Origin: Methylocystis sp.
Lineage (GTDB): Bacteria; Pseudomonadota; Alphaproteobacteria; Rhizobiales; Beijerinckiaceae
DNA: 50,601 nucleotides
Assembly (NCBI GenBank): GCA_002929055.1
Contig: PERY01000021.1
Span: 1-50,601, forward strand
Direction: 5' to 3'
Made by a program: the position numbers and the translations under genes. Each line of letters begins with the position of its first letter. Positions within the stretch are counted from its first letter, which is position 1. Under the pieces are notes generated by a model. It searched no databases and was not told where the DNA came from. It was given only the letters and a program-made list of their open reading frames with translations. Below, in pieces: positions 18,401 through 26,807 of this stretch.

Positions 18401-21266
18401 CGGCGTCTATGTCGTGCAACTGGAAGCCTACGACAAATTGAAGCGGCGGCAGCAGGTGAGCGTCGACTTTTTCGTCGGCGGCGAGACCCCCGTCACATTC
18501 GCGCGCCCGCCGGCGACCTCCGCGACCGTGACGGCCGACAAGGAAAAATTTGCGCCCGGCGAAACGACGACGCTCGTCATCCAGTCGCCATTCCAGAACG
18601 CGCGCGCGCTCGCCATCGTCGAGCAGCCGGACGGCGTCTACGACTACAGCTTCGTCGACATCGCCAACGGCTTCGGCCGCTTCCAGCTCGTCGTGAAGAA
18701 GGAGCAGACGCCCAGGCTCGCCGTGCACTTCCTCGTGATGCGCGGAAGGCTGGCGGACAGCGCGCCGCAGGCCGCCGCCAATTTCGACCAGGGCAAACCC
18801 GTCACCATCGCCGCCACGAAATGGATCGAGGTGACGCCGGTCAAGAACATTGTGAATGTGAAGCTGGAGGCGCCGGGCAAGGCGCGCCCCGGCCAGGAAG
18901 TGGACGTGACGCTGAAGCTCACGGACGACGCCGGCAAGCCGCTTGCGGGCGAAGCGACCTTCTGGATGGTCGATCAGGCCGTCCTCTCGCTCGCCAAGGA
19001 GCGCCCGCTCGATCCGCTGCCGGATTTCATCGTCGAGCGCGAGACGAAAATGGCGGCGCGCGATACGCGCAACATGGCTTTCGGCGTCATTCCGCTCGAA
19101 GAAATCGCGGGCGGCGACGGCGGCGATCTGCAGGAATGGGGCGCGGAGAACAACATCTCCGTGCGCAAGAATTTCACGCCCGTGCCGATCTATCTGCCGA
19201 GCGTGAAAATCGGCGCCGACGGGCTCGCGAAAATCAAGGTCGCGCTGCCCGACACGCTCACCGTCTTCAAGCTGCGGGCGAAGGCCGTGAGCGGCCCCGA
19301 CCGCTTCGGCGCCGCGGGCGGCGAAATGCTCATCCGCCAGGAGCTCGTGGCGCAGCCCGCATTGCCGCGCTTCATCCGGCCGGGCGACACATTCGACATC
19401 GGTCTCGTCGCGCGCGTGGTGGAGGGCCCCGGCGGCGCCGGCAAGGCAGCGATCGCCGCCCCGGCGCTGAAGCTGACGGGCGAAGCCAGCCGCAAGATCG
19501 ACTGGACGCAGAAACGCCCCGTGCGCATCGACCTCGCCGCCGAGGCGCCCGCGTCGCTCGAAGACAGCGTGAAGCTCGGCTTCCGGATCGACCGCGATGC
19601 GGACCACGCAAAGGACGCCGTTGACATCGATCTGCCGGTCAAACCCGACCGCGAAGCGACCCGCCGTTACGACGTCATCGAAATCGCGCCGGGCGAGACG
19701 AAGACGATCGCGCCCATCAACGAAGGCGCGCGGGCGAAATCCTTCTCCCGCGAGGCGATCGTCGCCGCCGATCCTGCGCTGGTGAAGCTCGTCGCGGGGC
19801 TGAGCATGCTCGTCGACTATCCCTACGGCTGCACCGAGCAGCGTCTGGCGCTGGCGCGCGCCGGATTGTCGCTCAAGGGTTTCTCGCCGATCCTTTCGGC
19901 GGCGGGCTTGCAGGACCGCGTCTCCGGGAGCGTGAAAAGCGCGGCGACGCAGATCGAGCAGTCTGTCGACAGCGACGGGCTCGTGGCTTTCTGGCCCCGC
20001 GCGCGCGGCAATGTCTCGCTCACCGCATGGTCATACGCTTTCCTCGCGCGGGCCGATCGCGCGGGCGAGAACGTCGACAAGGCGCTGATGGAGCGCCTCT
20101 CCAACATCCTCAAACTCGCACTGCGTTCGGACTATTCGCGCCTCATTGGCGGCGAGGAGATGCGCGAGCGCGCGGCGGCGCTCGCGGCGCTCGCCGAGGG
20201 CGGCAAGCTCGACGAGTCCTATCTCGCGGAGTTCACGCGGCGCGTGGATTTCCTGCCCAATGAGAGCGTCGCCGAGATGGCTGCGGCCGCCGCGCGGCTG
20301 CCGAACGCCGACCAGCGCGTTCTGTCCTCGCTCATGGAGACAATGTGGAGCCGCGTGAAATTCGCGAGCCGCGGCGGCGCGCAGATCTATGCGGGCCAGG
20401 CGGCCGAAAGCGCCTCCGACGTCATCTTGCCGTCCGAGACGCGCAGTCTTGCCGAGATGCTGCGCGCCGCCGCGCTCGCCGCGCCCGCCGACCCGCGCGC
20501 GCCGGTGTTGCGCGAGGCGCTGCTGCGCCTTGGCGAGGGCGACGGCTGGGGCACGACCAACGCCAACGCCGCGGCGATTGAAGCGCTCGCGGAAGGCTGG
20601 CGGCGCCCCGTCACGCCGATCGGCGTCACCTTTACAGAAGGCGGCGCGCCGCGCAGCGTGACGATCGACGCCAATACGCCTGTCGCTCGCCATGCGAGCG
20701 CGGAGAATGCACCGCTGACGATCGCCAATACGTCGAATGCGCCCATCGTCGCGCTCCTCGAGACGCAATACATGCCGGCGGAAGCGGGCGCGAAGGCGCA
20801 AGCCGCGAGCGAAGGCTTCGCCATCACGCGGCAGAGCTGGCGCGTGAAAGGCGGAGCGGCGCCGCAGAAGATCGACGCCAGCGAAGGCGTGTTGCGCGTG
20901 AGCCAGGGCGACGTCATCGAGGAGACGGCGGAGGTTGTGAACCCCGAGGACCGCACTTATGTCGCGATCTCGCTACCGCTCGCCGCGGGCTACGAGCCGC
21001 TCAACCCCAACATCGCAACGGCGCCCGCGGAGGCGCAGCCCTCCAGCGCGCCGACTCTCGCGCCGACATGGGTATCCTACGGCGACGACCGTGTGCTCTA
21101 CGCCTACGACATGCTGCCCAAGGGCAATTACCGCTTCGCCTTCCGCGTGAAGGCGCAAACGGCGGGCGCCTATACGCAACCGCCTGCCCTTGCGGAGACG
21201 ATGTACAAGAAAGGCGTGCGCGGCATGAGCGCGGGCGCCCGCGTGGAAATCGCGAAACAACCATGA
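15414..21266 (+). CDS. Bacterial alpha-2-macroglobulin family protease inhibitor
   Basis: This 1950-residue protein has a Sec signal (KRALLLAFLASIAFAQIARA, cleavage likely after ARA) and no lipobox cysteine. The macroglobulin domain motif RPIYRPEEPAHIKGYVR appears near residue 659. An acidic low-complexity stretch (KKEAKEEGEEATEGEG) lies near residue 738. The A2M domain includes VPIYLPSVKIGADGL and DTLTVFKLRAKA, and the thioester motif YPYGCTEQ has its cysteine at about residue 1473. The family traps proteases in the periplasm through cleavage of a bait region followed by covalent thioester attack. The stop overlaps the pbpC ATG as ATGA. Starts at 15408 (GTG) and 15435 (MKRALLL) are alternatives. 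The absence of a lipobox, unlike E. coli YfhM, predicts a soluble form. Confidence 0.93.
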   Translation: MSPKATAMKRALLLAFLASIAFAQIARAESPVQFDRAQRADGARIAPDRFLRSYDPLTVFFPGDAGPKAGGAEDAPAKYVTIDPPVAGEWRWLGARALQFRPAEPWKPLARVSVKSGSAEQKLVALLPTPISTNPDSGADPIAELTQIALTFAQPVDVAALRRLMSVELRPAPGVSPQGGQNLSASAYDIRALERAERSGEQTYVLRFHDAIADGRVAIVRLKLSDEPGLDDETFELRLRTALPFAVTEASCGRGWDDDNLGAVLRCAANGDAPAAAAENDGEEGDEAAAPIYASSSKRRLTLAFNARPEALDILRARNALRITPPVDDLAVEAESSHLRITGKFLSDKLYELAIAPGALHDSRGRPLAAAFTQKFAFTRDKPALQWDAGYGVVERLGPQLLPLRGRGYDRADIRIHAIDPLARDFWPFPEHGLETTDADAPPLPGNEPKRWSDPANIEADAIKERIKTLGSPAVSRLVDLPIRRNGADAKFGVDLKDDFARISGREQPGTYLVGLRAVDEATRKWLRVQVTDLSLSAIEEPARVRFAVTSLATAQPVSGAQIRVEGVKDEKFVTLGTGTTDASGFFSWIPARRDEGELRRVVVSKGLDTLLIDPDSAPSEYARELWSKPEAQWLSWVSENDLPRAEKARTLCHVFSERPIYRPEEPAHIKGYVRSYKGGALSLTKTGGTLVIAAPNNQEWRIPVKLDSSGSFYHKFDAQTPASGDYSVKFEPDAPKKEAKEEGEEATEGEGTAAAAQNLSCGQFSFKKEAYRLPTFEVVLNAPQTVALDGTFDVDLLARYFAGGLAAERPVKWRAAQFPHVFTPPGREGFLFSTDARFSGDGKFKSTAVLERDARTDEGGAARMSFDTTIEPTAQPRRYSIEATVTGDDGVEVRNVQNVIALPPFVLGVKTPRYVAQPGAVTSELIAVDGKGEGLPGVEMTLRLVKRNWISTLQASDFAQGAAKYVTQVHDETIFERKVTSAKEAQKIELTTKDAGVYVVQLEAYDKLKRRQQVSVDFFVGGETPVTFARPPATSATVTADKEKFAPGETTTLVIQSPFQNARALAIVEQPDGVYDYSFVDIANGFGRFQLVVKKEQTPRLAVHFLVMRGRLADSAPQAAANFDQGKPVTIAATKWIEVTPVKNIVNVKLEAPGKARPGQEVDVTLKLTDDAGKPLAGEATFWMVDQAVLSLAKERPLDPLPDFIVERETKMAARDTRNMAFGVIPLEEIAGGDGGDLQEWGAENNISVRKNFTPVPIYLPSVKIGADGLAKIKVALPDTLTVFKLRAKAVSGPDRFGAAGGEMLIRQELVAQPALPRFIRPGDTFDIGLVARVVEGPGGAGKAAIAAPALKLTGEASRKIDWTQKRPVRIDLAAEAPASLEDSVKLGFRIDRDADHAKDAVDIDLPVKPDREATRRYDVIEIAPGETKTIAPINEGARAKSFSREAIVAADPALVKLVAGLSMLVDYPYGCTEQRLALARAGLSLKGFSPILSAAGLQDRVSGSVKSAATQIEQSVDSDGLVAFWPRARGNVSLTAWSYAFLARADRAGENVDKALMERLSNILKLALRSDYSRLIGGEEMRERAAALAALAEGGKLDESYLAEFTRRVDFLPNESVAEMAAAAARLPNADQRVLSSLMETMWSRVKFASRGGAQIYAGQAAESASDVILPSETRSLAEMLRAAALAAPADPRAPVLREALLRLGEGDGWGTTNANAAAIEALAEGWRRPVTPIGVTFTEGGAPRSVTIDANTPVARHASAENAPLTIANTSNAPIVALLETQYMPAEAGAKAQAASEGFAITRQSWRVKGGAAPQKIDASEGVLRVSQGDVIEETAEVVNPEDRTYVAISLPLAAGYEPLNPNIATAPAEAQPSSAPTLAPTWVSYGDDRVLYAYDMLPKGNYRFAFRVKAQTAGAYTQPPALAETMYKKGVRGMSAGARVEIAKQP

Positions 21267-23494
21267 GACGCGTCGCGCTTCTCTCCGCACTCGCCGTCAT
21301 CGCGACGGGGCTGCGCGGCGGGGCCTTGATCATGGATGTCGCAGAAGGCGGCGCGGGCCTCGTCGCGCCGCCGGCGAGCCAGATCGTCTATGACCGCAAC
21401 GGCGCCTTCCTCACGCAGATCGGCCACGCCACGCGCAATGCGAAGGGCGAGAATCAGATCGACTATGGCTATTGGCCGCTGGAGCGCATCCCTCAGCGCG
21501 TCGCGCAGGCGACGCTCATTCTCGAAGACAGGCGCTTCTACGAACACCGCGGCATAGACGCACGCGCCGTGATGCGCGCATTTTGGAACAATCTCACGCG
21601 CTCGCGCCATATGGAGGGCGCCTCCACCATCGCCATGCAGATCGCGCGCATGCAGGCGCCGGGGCCGCGCAGCTACGCCAATAAACTGTGGGAGGCGGCG
21701 ACGGGCGTCGCCATTCTCTCGCGCAGCGGCCGCGAGGCGACGCTGGCCCATTATCTGCGCCTTGCGCCCTACGGGCTCGGCAGCCACGGCATCGCGCACG
21801 CCGCGCGCTTCTACTTCGACAAGCCTGTCGACGATCTCTCCTGGGCGCAGGTCGCGCTGCTTGCGGCGATCCCGCAGTCGCCAGGCCGCATGAACGTCAC
21901 GCGCGAAAGCGGCCTGCGCCTCGCGGTCGCGCGCGCGCGCTACGCCATCGCGCAGCTCGAGAGGCAGGGCGTGATCGATGAAGCGCAAGGCGATATGGCG
22001 CGGCGCGAACTTGCAGCGATGAAGCCCTTCCAGACGAAGCGCCGTCCCGACATGCTGCATCTCGCACTGCGTTACGAGCGGCTGGCGCGCGAGGGCCGCG
22101 TGCGCACGACGTCTCCTTACGATCCGCGCATTCACGCCAGCATCGATCTTGGCGTCGAGCGCGAGGTGGCGCAGCTCGCGCGGCGCTATTTGTCCATCTT
22201 CCGCAACGCCGGCGCGCGGCAGGTCGCCGTGATGATCGCCGAACGCGGCTCCAACGCCGTCATAGCAGATGTCGGCTCCGCCGATTACCGCGATCCGCGC
22301 GCGGGCGCCTTCGATTTCACGCGCGTGCTGCGCTCGCCGGGCTCCACGTTGAAGCCTTTCGTCTATGCGCTGGCGCTGGAGCGCGGCGCGCTGAAGCCCA
22401 CCGATCTTCTCGACGATGTTCCTGAAGGCGCCTCGGGCGTCGCCAACGCCGACGGGCTTTATCTCGGGCCGATGACGCCGCGTCAGGCGCTCGCCAACTC
22501 CCGCAACGTGCCGGCGACCAGTCTGCTGCGTCGCGTGGGCCTGCAGGCGAATTTCGACTTTCTGCACGAACTCGGCCTGCACGTCCTCGAAGCCGCGCCG
22601 GAGAGCTTCGGCATTTCAATGGCGATCGGCGCCTTGCCGACGCGGCTGGAAGACTTGATGCGCGCCTATGCGGCGCTCGCCGACGACGGCGTGATGAGCG
22701 ATCTCTCGTTCGCGCGCGAGGGGACGCGCACGCCGCCGCGGCGCGTCCTGTCTGTCGACACGGCGCGGCTGATAACGTCTTTCCTGTCTGATCCACAGGC
22801 GCGGCTACCATCCTTCCCGCGCTACGGACCGCTCGAATATCCCTTCGCCGTCGCGGTGAAGACCGGCACCTCGCAGAATTATCGGGACGCCTGGACGCTC
22901 GCCTATTCGCAAAAATACATTGTCGGCGTGTGGCTCGGGCGCGGCGACGCCAGCGCCATGCGCGGTCTCGCGGGCGCCAATTCCGCCGCGAGGATCGCCC
23001 ATGCTTTGATGGTGAAGCTGCATGGCGCGAAGCCCGGCGAGATTGCGCCCGAAGCCTTTGCGCCGCCGCCTGGGCGCGTCGCCATCGACCTCTGCCGCAC
23101 CGACGTCGGCGCCGGCGCCGCCTGCGCGCAGAGCCTGCGCGAATGGGTGAAGCCGGAGGAGACCGCGGCGGCGCCAATCGCAACGGCCGCCGCGCATGAG
23201 GATTCCATCGCGACAGTCGACGGCGGCGCTTCGCTCGTCATCGCGACGCCCGAACACAATATGCATGTGTGGCGCAACCCCGAGCAGCCGGCGGCGCTCA
23301 ACAAGCTGGCGCTGAAACTCATCGGCGGCGCGAGGGAGACGCAGATCGTCTGGCTGGTCGACGGCGCGCCTTTTGTTATGGCCCAGGCGGACGAGACGGT
23401 CTTCTGGCCCATGACGCCCGGCGCGCATCGCATCCAGGCGCGTCTGGCTCTGGCGCCTGTGGCGTCGCGGCCGGTGCGCGTCACGGTGGAGTGA
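21263..23494 (+). CDS. pbpC: Penicillin-binding protein 1C (bifunctional transglycosylase/transpeptidase)
   Basis: This is a 743-residue peptidoglycan synthase. After a short N-terminal anchor, the GT51 glycosyltransferase domain shows ILEDRRFYEHRGID (catalytic Glu at about residue 88) and EGASTIAMQIARM. The transpeptidase domain has the SxxK serine in SPGSTLKPF (about residue 361), SRN as SxN, and VKTGTSQNYRDAW as the KTG box. The last 90 or so residues form the C-terminal domain found in PBP1C proteins. The ATG overlaps the A2M stop. Linkage of pbpC with bacterial alpha-2-macroglobulin is well known and is read as joint defence and repair of the envelope after protease attack. Confidence 0.95.
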   Translation: MRRVALLSALAVIATGLRGGALIMDVAEGGAGLVAPPASQIVYDRNGAFLTQIGHATRNAKGENQIDYGYWPLERIPQRVAQATLILEDRRFYEHRGIDARAVMRAFWNNLTRSRHMEGASTIAMQIARMQAPGPRSYANKLWEAATGVAILSRSGREATLAHYLRLAPYGLGSHGIAHAARFYFDKPVDDLSWAQVALLAAIPQSPGRMNVTRESGLRLAVARARYAIAQLERQGVIDEAQGDMARRELAAMKPFQTKRRPDMLHLALRYERLAREGRVRTTSPYDPRIHASIDLGVEREVAQLARRYLSIFRNAGARQVAVMIAERGSNAVIADVGSADYRDPRAGAFDFTRVLRSPGSTLKPFVYALALERGALKPTDLLDDVPEGASGVANADGLYLGPMTPRQALANSRNVPATSLLRRVGLQANFDFLHELGLHVLEAAPESFGISMAIGALPTRLEDLMRAYAALADDGVMSDLSFAREGTRTPPRRVLSVDTARLITSFLSDPQARLPSFPRYGPLEYPFAVAVKTGTSQNYRDAWTLAYSQKYIVGVWLGRGDASAMRGLAGANSAARIAHALMVKLHGAKPGEIAPEAFAPPPGRVAIDLCRTDVGAGAACAQSLREWVKPEETAAAPIATAAAHEDSIATVDGGASLVIATPEHNMHVWRNPEQPAALNKLALKLIGGARETQIVWLVDGAPFVMAQADETVFWPMTPGAHRIQARLALAPVASRPVRVTVE

Positions 23495-23508
23495 GCGGGC
23501 GCGGGGCC

Positions 23509-24669
23509 CTACCGCGCGAAATAGGATTCCAGAATCCGCAGATACACCGCCGCCAGCGCGTCTATATCGGCGACGCGCGCATTCTCGTCGATGGCGTGAA
23601 TGGTCTCGTTGGTCAGGCCGAACTCGACAACCGGACAATCGCGCGTGATGAAACGCGCGTCTGATGTGCCGCCGCTCGTGGAAAGCTCCGGCGTCAGGCC
23701 GGTCACGTCCTTCACCGCACTGGCGACGAGTTCGGTGAAGTCGCCGGGATGGGTGATGAAGGAGACGGCGTTGCTGGGGAGGAATTCGAGTTCGACAGTC
23801 GCTTCGCCAGCCGCTTCCTTCACCACGGCGGAGATGCGCTCGCGCAGCGTCTCCAGCGTCCAGCTGTCGTTGAAACGCACGTTGAATTGCGCGCGCGCTT
23901 CACCCGGGATGACATTGACCGCCGCATTGCCGACGTCGATCGAACTCACTTCGAGATTGGTGCGGTCGAAATGCGCCGTGCCGCGGTCGAATTCATGCGC
24001 GGAGATCGCCGCGACGATGCGTGCGATCACTGGCGCCGGGTTGGCCGCGCGATGCGGATAGGCGACGTGGCCCTGCTTGCCGAGGACGCGGATTCGGCCG
24101 TTGAGCGAACCGCGACGGCCAATCTTGATCGTGTCGCCGAGCGCGGAGACATTGGTGGGCTCGCCGACGATGGCGTGGTCGAATTTCTCGCCTCGCGCGC
24201 GCGCCCAGTCGAGCATTTTCACCGTGCCGTTGATGGACGGGCCTTCCTCATCGCCGGTGATGAGAAAGGAGATCGTCCCCTTCGGCGGGCCGTGGCGCTC
24301 GATGTAAGCAAGCGACGCGGCCATGAAGGCGGCGATGGCGCCCTTCATGTCGCTTGCGCCGCGGCCATAGATGCGGCCGTCGTTGAACTCGGGCTCGAAC
24401 GGGTCGCAGCGCCAGCGCGCAAGATCGCCCGTCGGCACGACGTCCGTATGGCCCGCGAAGACGAGATGCGGGGCGCAGGAGCCGATCTTTGCGAAGAGAT
24501 TGTCGACGTCCGGCGTGCCGTCCTGCGTGAAGGGCAGCCGATGCGTCTCGAAGCCAACGGATTTCAGCGTGCGTTCCACGACATCCAGCGCGCCCGCGTC
24601 GACGGGCGTGACGGAGGGGCAGCGGATGAGATCGCGGGTGAGGGAGACGGCGGGGGAAAGCTCAGTCAT
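23509..24669 (-). CDS. dapE: Succinyl-diaminopimelate desuccinylase
   Basis: This is a 386-residue M20 family metallohydrolase that removes succinate from N-succinyl-LL-diaminopimelate in lysine and peptidoglycan precursor synthesis. Metal and catalytic residues are visible: GHTDVVPTGD (His74, Asp76), GRGASDMKG (Asp107), TGDEEGP (Glu141, Glu142) and AIVGEPT. The dimerisation domain fills the middle, and TSGGTSDARFI near the C-terminus is characteristic of DapE. The start overlaps the end of the DUF805-like gene by eight bases, so dapD, that gene and dapE form one minus-strand operon. Its stop faces pbpC 14 bases away. Confidence 0.97.
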   Translation of the reverse strand: MTELSPAVSLTRDLIRCPSVTPVDAGALDVVERTLKSVGFETHRLPFTQDGTPDVDNLFAKIGSCAPHLVFAGHTDVVPTGDLARWRCDPFEPEFNDGRIYGRGASDMKGAIAAFMAASLAYIERHGPPKGTISFLITGDEEGPSINGTVKMLDWARARGEKFDHAIVGEPTNVSALGDTIKIGRRGSLNGRIRVLGKQGHVAYPHRAANPAPVIARIVAAISAHEFDRGTAHFDRTNLEVSSIDVGNAAVNVIPGEARAQFNVRFNDSWTLETLRERISAVVKEAAGEATVELEFLPSNAVSFITHPGDFTELVASAVKDVTGLTPELSTSGGTSDARFITRDCPVVEFGLTNETIHAIDENARVADIDALAAVYLRILESYFAR

Positions 24670-25138
24670 GGGATTCCTTCACTCCCAATTCATAGATCGT
24701 CCACGCAATCACGCCCGCAAGCGCAGCATCGACGCCCCACACCCACCACATTGACATCACCTCCGCCACGCGCGGCTGCAGCCAGTGGGCGGCTCCGGCG
24801 ACGAGCGCCATGAAAGGGGCGAGCCCCGCGAGGCCCACCGGCGGCGCGCGGCCGATGGCGCGGAAGCGCTTGGCGGAGAGATTCACATAGCAAACCGCCA
24901 CGAGCAGGATCACGAAGGCGTAGAGAAGCACGAAGGCGTAAGCCACCGCCGTCATCGGCACGAAGAACGGGTCTTTCGCGAGGTCATGCGCCGTATAGGG
25001 CGAAAGCGCGAGCCAGATGAGCATGAAGGGCGCGATGACCGCGGCGAGCGCGCCCGCGCCCCGCAGCCAGGTCGCGGCGTCGATGCGCCCTTCCTCGGTG
25101 CGGTAGAGAAAGCGGATGCGCTCGGCGTCTATCGCCAT
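24662..25138 (-). CDS. DUF805-like small membrane protein between dapD and dapE
   Basis: This is a 158-residue protein with four predicted membrane helices (about residues 27-48, 62-86, 100-115 and 130-152). The phrase LSAKRFRAIGRAP after the second helix resembles the cytoplasmic loop of DUF805 proteins, but the match is partial. The function is unknown. Its ATG overlaps the dapD stop by one base (TGATG), and its end overlaps dapE by eight bases, so it is translated within the dap operon. A role in diaminopimelate synthesis is not implied by its sequence. Confidence 0.75.
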   Translation of the reverse strand: MAIDAERIRFLYRTEEGRIDAATWLRGAGALAAVIAPFMLIWLALSPYTAHDLAKDPFFVPMTAVAYAFVLLYAFVILLVAVCYVNLSAKRFRAIGRAPPVGLAGLAPFMALVAGAAHWLQPRVAEVMSMWWVWGVDAALAGVIAWTIYELGVKESHD

Positions 25139-25992
25139 CAGTCCCTCAGAAGTTCATTGATGCCTGTCTTGCTGCGAGTCTGCGCATCGACCGTCTTCAC
25201 GATCACCGCGCAATAGAGCGACGGCCCCGGCGTTCCGTCCGGCAGCGGCTTGCCGGGGAGGCTCCCGGAGACCACCACCGAATAGGGCGGCACATAGCCC
25301 ATATGGACCTTGCCCGTGGCGCGGTCGACGATCTTGGTGGAGGCGCCGATGAAGACGCCCATGGAGAGCACCGAACCCTTGCCGACGACGACGCCCTCGA
25401 CCACCTCCGAGCGCGCGCCGATGAAGCAGTCGTCCTCGATGATGGTCGGATTCGCCTGCAGCGGCTCCAGCACGCCGCCGATGCCGACGCCGCCCGAAAG
25501 ATGCACATTCTTGCCGATCTGCGCGCAGGAGCCGACCGTCACCCAGGTGTCGACCATCGTGCCCGCATCGACATAGGCGCCGAGATTCACGAAGGACGGC
25601 ATGAGGATCGCGCCCGGCGCGACGAAGGCTGAATGGCGAACGATGGCGCCCGGCACGGAGCGGAAGCCCGCCTCCTTATGCTCGCCCGCGCCCCAGCCGG
25701 TGAACTTGGAGGGGACTTTATCCCACCAGGTGGCGCCGCCGGGGCCGCCCGCGATCACCGACATGTCGTTGAGCCGGAAGGAGAGCAGCACGGCCTTTTT
25801 CAGCCACTGGTTCACCTGCCAGGACTCCGGCCCCTCCTTGCCCTCGATCTTCTCGGCGACGCGCAGCTTGCCGTGGTCGAGCAGCCGCAGCGCGCTGTCC
25901 ACCGCGCGGCGAATGTCGCCCTGCGTCTCGGCGTTGATGTTAGCGCGATCTTCGAAAGCGGTGGTGATGAGGGTTTCGAGTCCCGTATGCAT
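25138..25992 (-). CDS. dapD: 2,3,4,5-tetrahydropyridine-2,6-dicarboxylate N-succinyltransferase
   Basis: This is a 284-residue trimeric acyltransferase that succinylates tetrahydrodipicolinate using succinyl-CoA, the step that commits to the succinylase branch of lysine/diaminopimelate synthesis. An N-terminal helical domain (about 1-100) includes [10 protein letters not shown]. It is followed by a left-handed beta-helix of hexapeptide repeats with [39 protein letters not shown] and [20 protein letters not shown]. The length and C-terminal section are standard. It is the first gene of the dapD-DUF805-dapE operon; the 5' side holds a palindromic repeat (26073-26216) that begins about 80 bases upstream. 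Confidence 0.97.
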   Translation of the reverse strand: MHTGLETLITTAFEDRANINAETQGDIRRAVDSALRLLDHGKLRVAEKIEGKEGPESWQVNQWLKKAVLLSFRLNDMSVIAGGPGGATWWDKVPSKFTGWGAGEHKEAGFRSVPGAIVRHSAFVAPGAILMPSFVNLGAYVDAGTMVDTWVTVGSCAQIGKNVHLSGGVGIGGVLEPLQANPTIIEDDCFIGARSEVVEGVVVGKGSVLSMGVFIGASTKIVDRATGKVHMGYVPPYSVVVSGSLPGKPLPDGTPGPSLYCAVIVKTVDAQTRSKTGINELLRD

Positions 25993-26072
25993 GGAGTTCC
26001 CGGCAATGTGTGAAGGCTGAGGCGGGTTGTAGGGGTCTGGCGGGGGGAGTCAACCGGCAGGGAGAGCGCGCG

Positions 26073-26216
26073 CCTCCACCCTCCCCTCGAGGGGGAGGGT
26101 CGGACTGCGCAGCAGTCCGGGGTGGGGTGAACGCCCGAGAACCGGGGCGCGGCTCCACCCCCACCCGTCCGCCTGCGGCGGCCGACCTCCCCCCTCGAGG
26201 GGGAGGTGGGGGACGG
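26073..26216. repeat. Composite palindromic repeat
   Basis: Two hairpins built on CTCCCCTCGAGGGGGAG-like dyads (about 26079-26100 and 26187-26211) flank smaller dyads, GGACTGCGCAGCAGTCC (26102-26118) and GTCCGCCTGCGGCGG. The whole block is a mosaic of inverted repeats related to the CCCTCTCCC family seen elsewhere in the window. It separates dapD from the MazF remnant and may have been involved in truncating that gene. Confidence 0.75.
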
Positions 26217-26227
26217 GCGGGAAAGGG

Positions 26228-26806
26228 TTGACGCCGCGCGCCGATGGCGAGATCAGTGGCTATCCCTTCGAGGTCGTGCTTGCGGGCGCCGCCCCTTCCG
26301 CCCCGCTGGCCGATCGGGTGAAGAGCCTCGATTGGCGCGCGCGCAAGGCGAAGAAGAAGGGCGCGGCGACGAAGGGGGAAGTGGCGGAGGCGTTGGGGAA
26401 GGCGAGGGCGGTGTTGGACTCGCCAATCCGCGAAAGTGACGTGACCTATCGTGCAACTGGGCAGGAGGACACTTTGGTAGATATCCAAAAAATTCTTTTG
26501 GGTGCAGGTTACACTCATACCCATCAGACAAAGAAGATTGACCTATTCGTCGGAGGCAAAAAGAAAAACAAGATCTATCTACGGAAAACCGAGCAACTTT
26601 CGATCATCATATCTCCGACACTCAAGCCACTCGCCGAAAAAATTCTGTCTGGGTTGGGTCGGATCAATGGCCCCTACCATAATTCAAACATGGTCGAGTT
26701 TCCTAAGAAACAGAAAGATGGAAAGCAGCCGATCGCTTACGGATATTCAGTAGTGTTCGATACATGCGCCGCCTTGCAGAAATTTCTGTCTGAAATCGAC
26801 GATTAA
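26228..26806 (+). pseudogene. MazF-type toxin C-terminal remnant fused to an AT-rich unknown segment
   Basis: The open frame has two unlike parts. Residues about 8-60 (GYPFEVVLAG, LADRVKSLDWRAR, KKKGAATKGEV) match the C-terminal half of MazF/ChpB mRNA interferases, in which this region follows the catalytic N-terminal half. That N-terminal half is absent, and the preceding DNA is a palindromic repeat, so the toxin should be inactive. From about base 26441 the composition changes sharply: bases 26461-26580 are 40 percent GC by my count. The rest encodes about 120 residues (IDLFVGGKKKNKIYLRK, NSNMVEFPKKQKDGKQP) that I do not recognise. The first codon is TTG. A GTG at 26441 could start the second part alone. 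The frame stops one base before the convergent HAD gene. Confidence 0.6.
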
Positions 26807-26807
26807 A

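Noticed and set aside
17340..19607. 755-codon open frame on the minus strand inside the A2M gene
   Set aside because: It is Arg/His/Ala-rich with no family motif and lies fully antisense to a gene with clear A2M domains; long antisense frames are common at this GC content.
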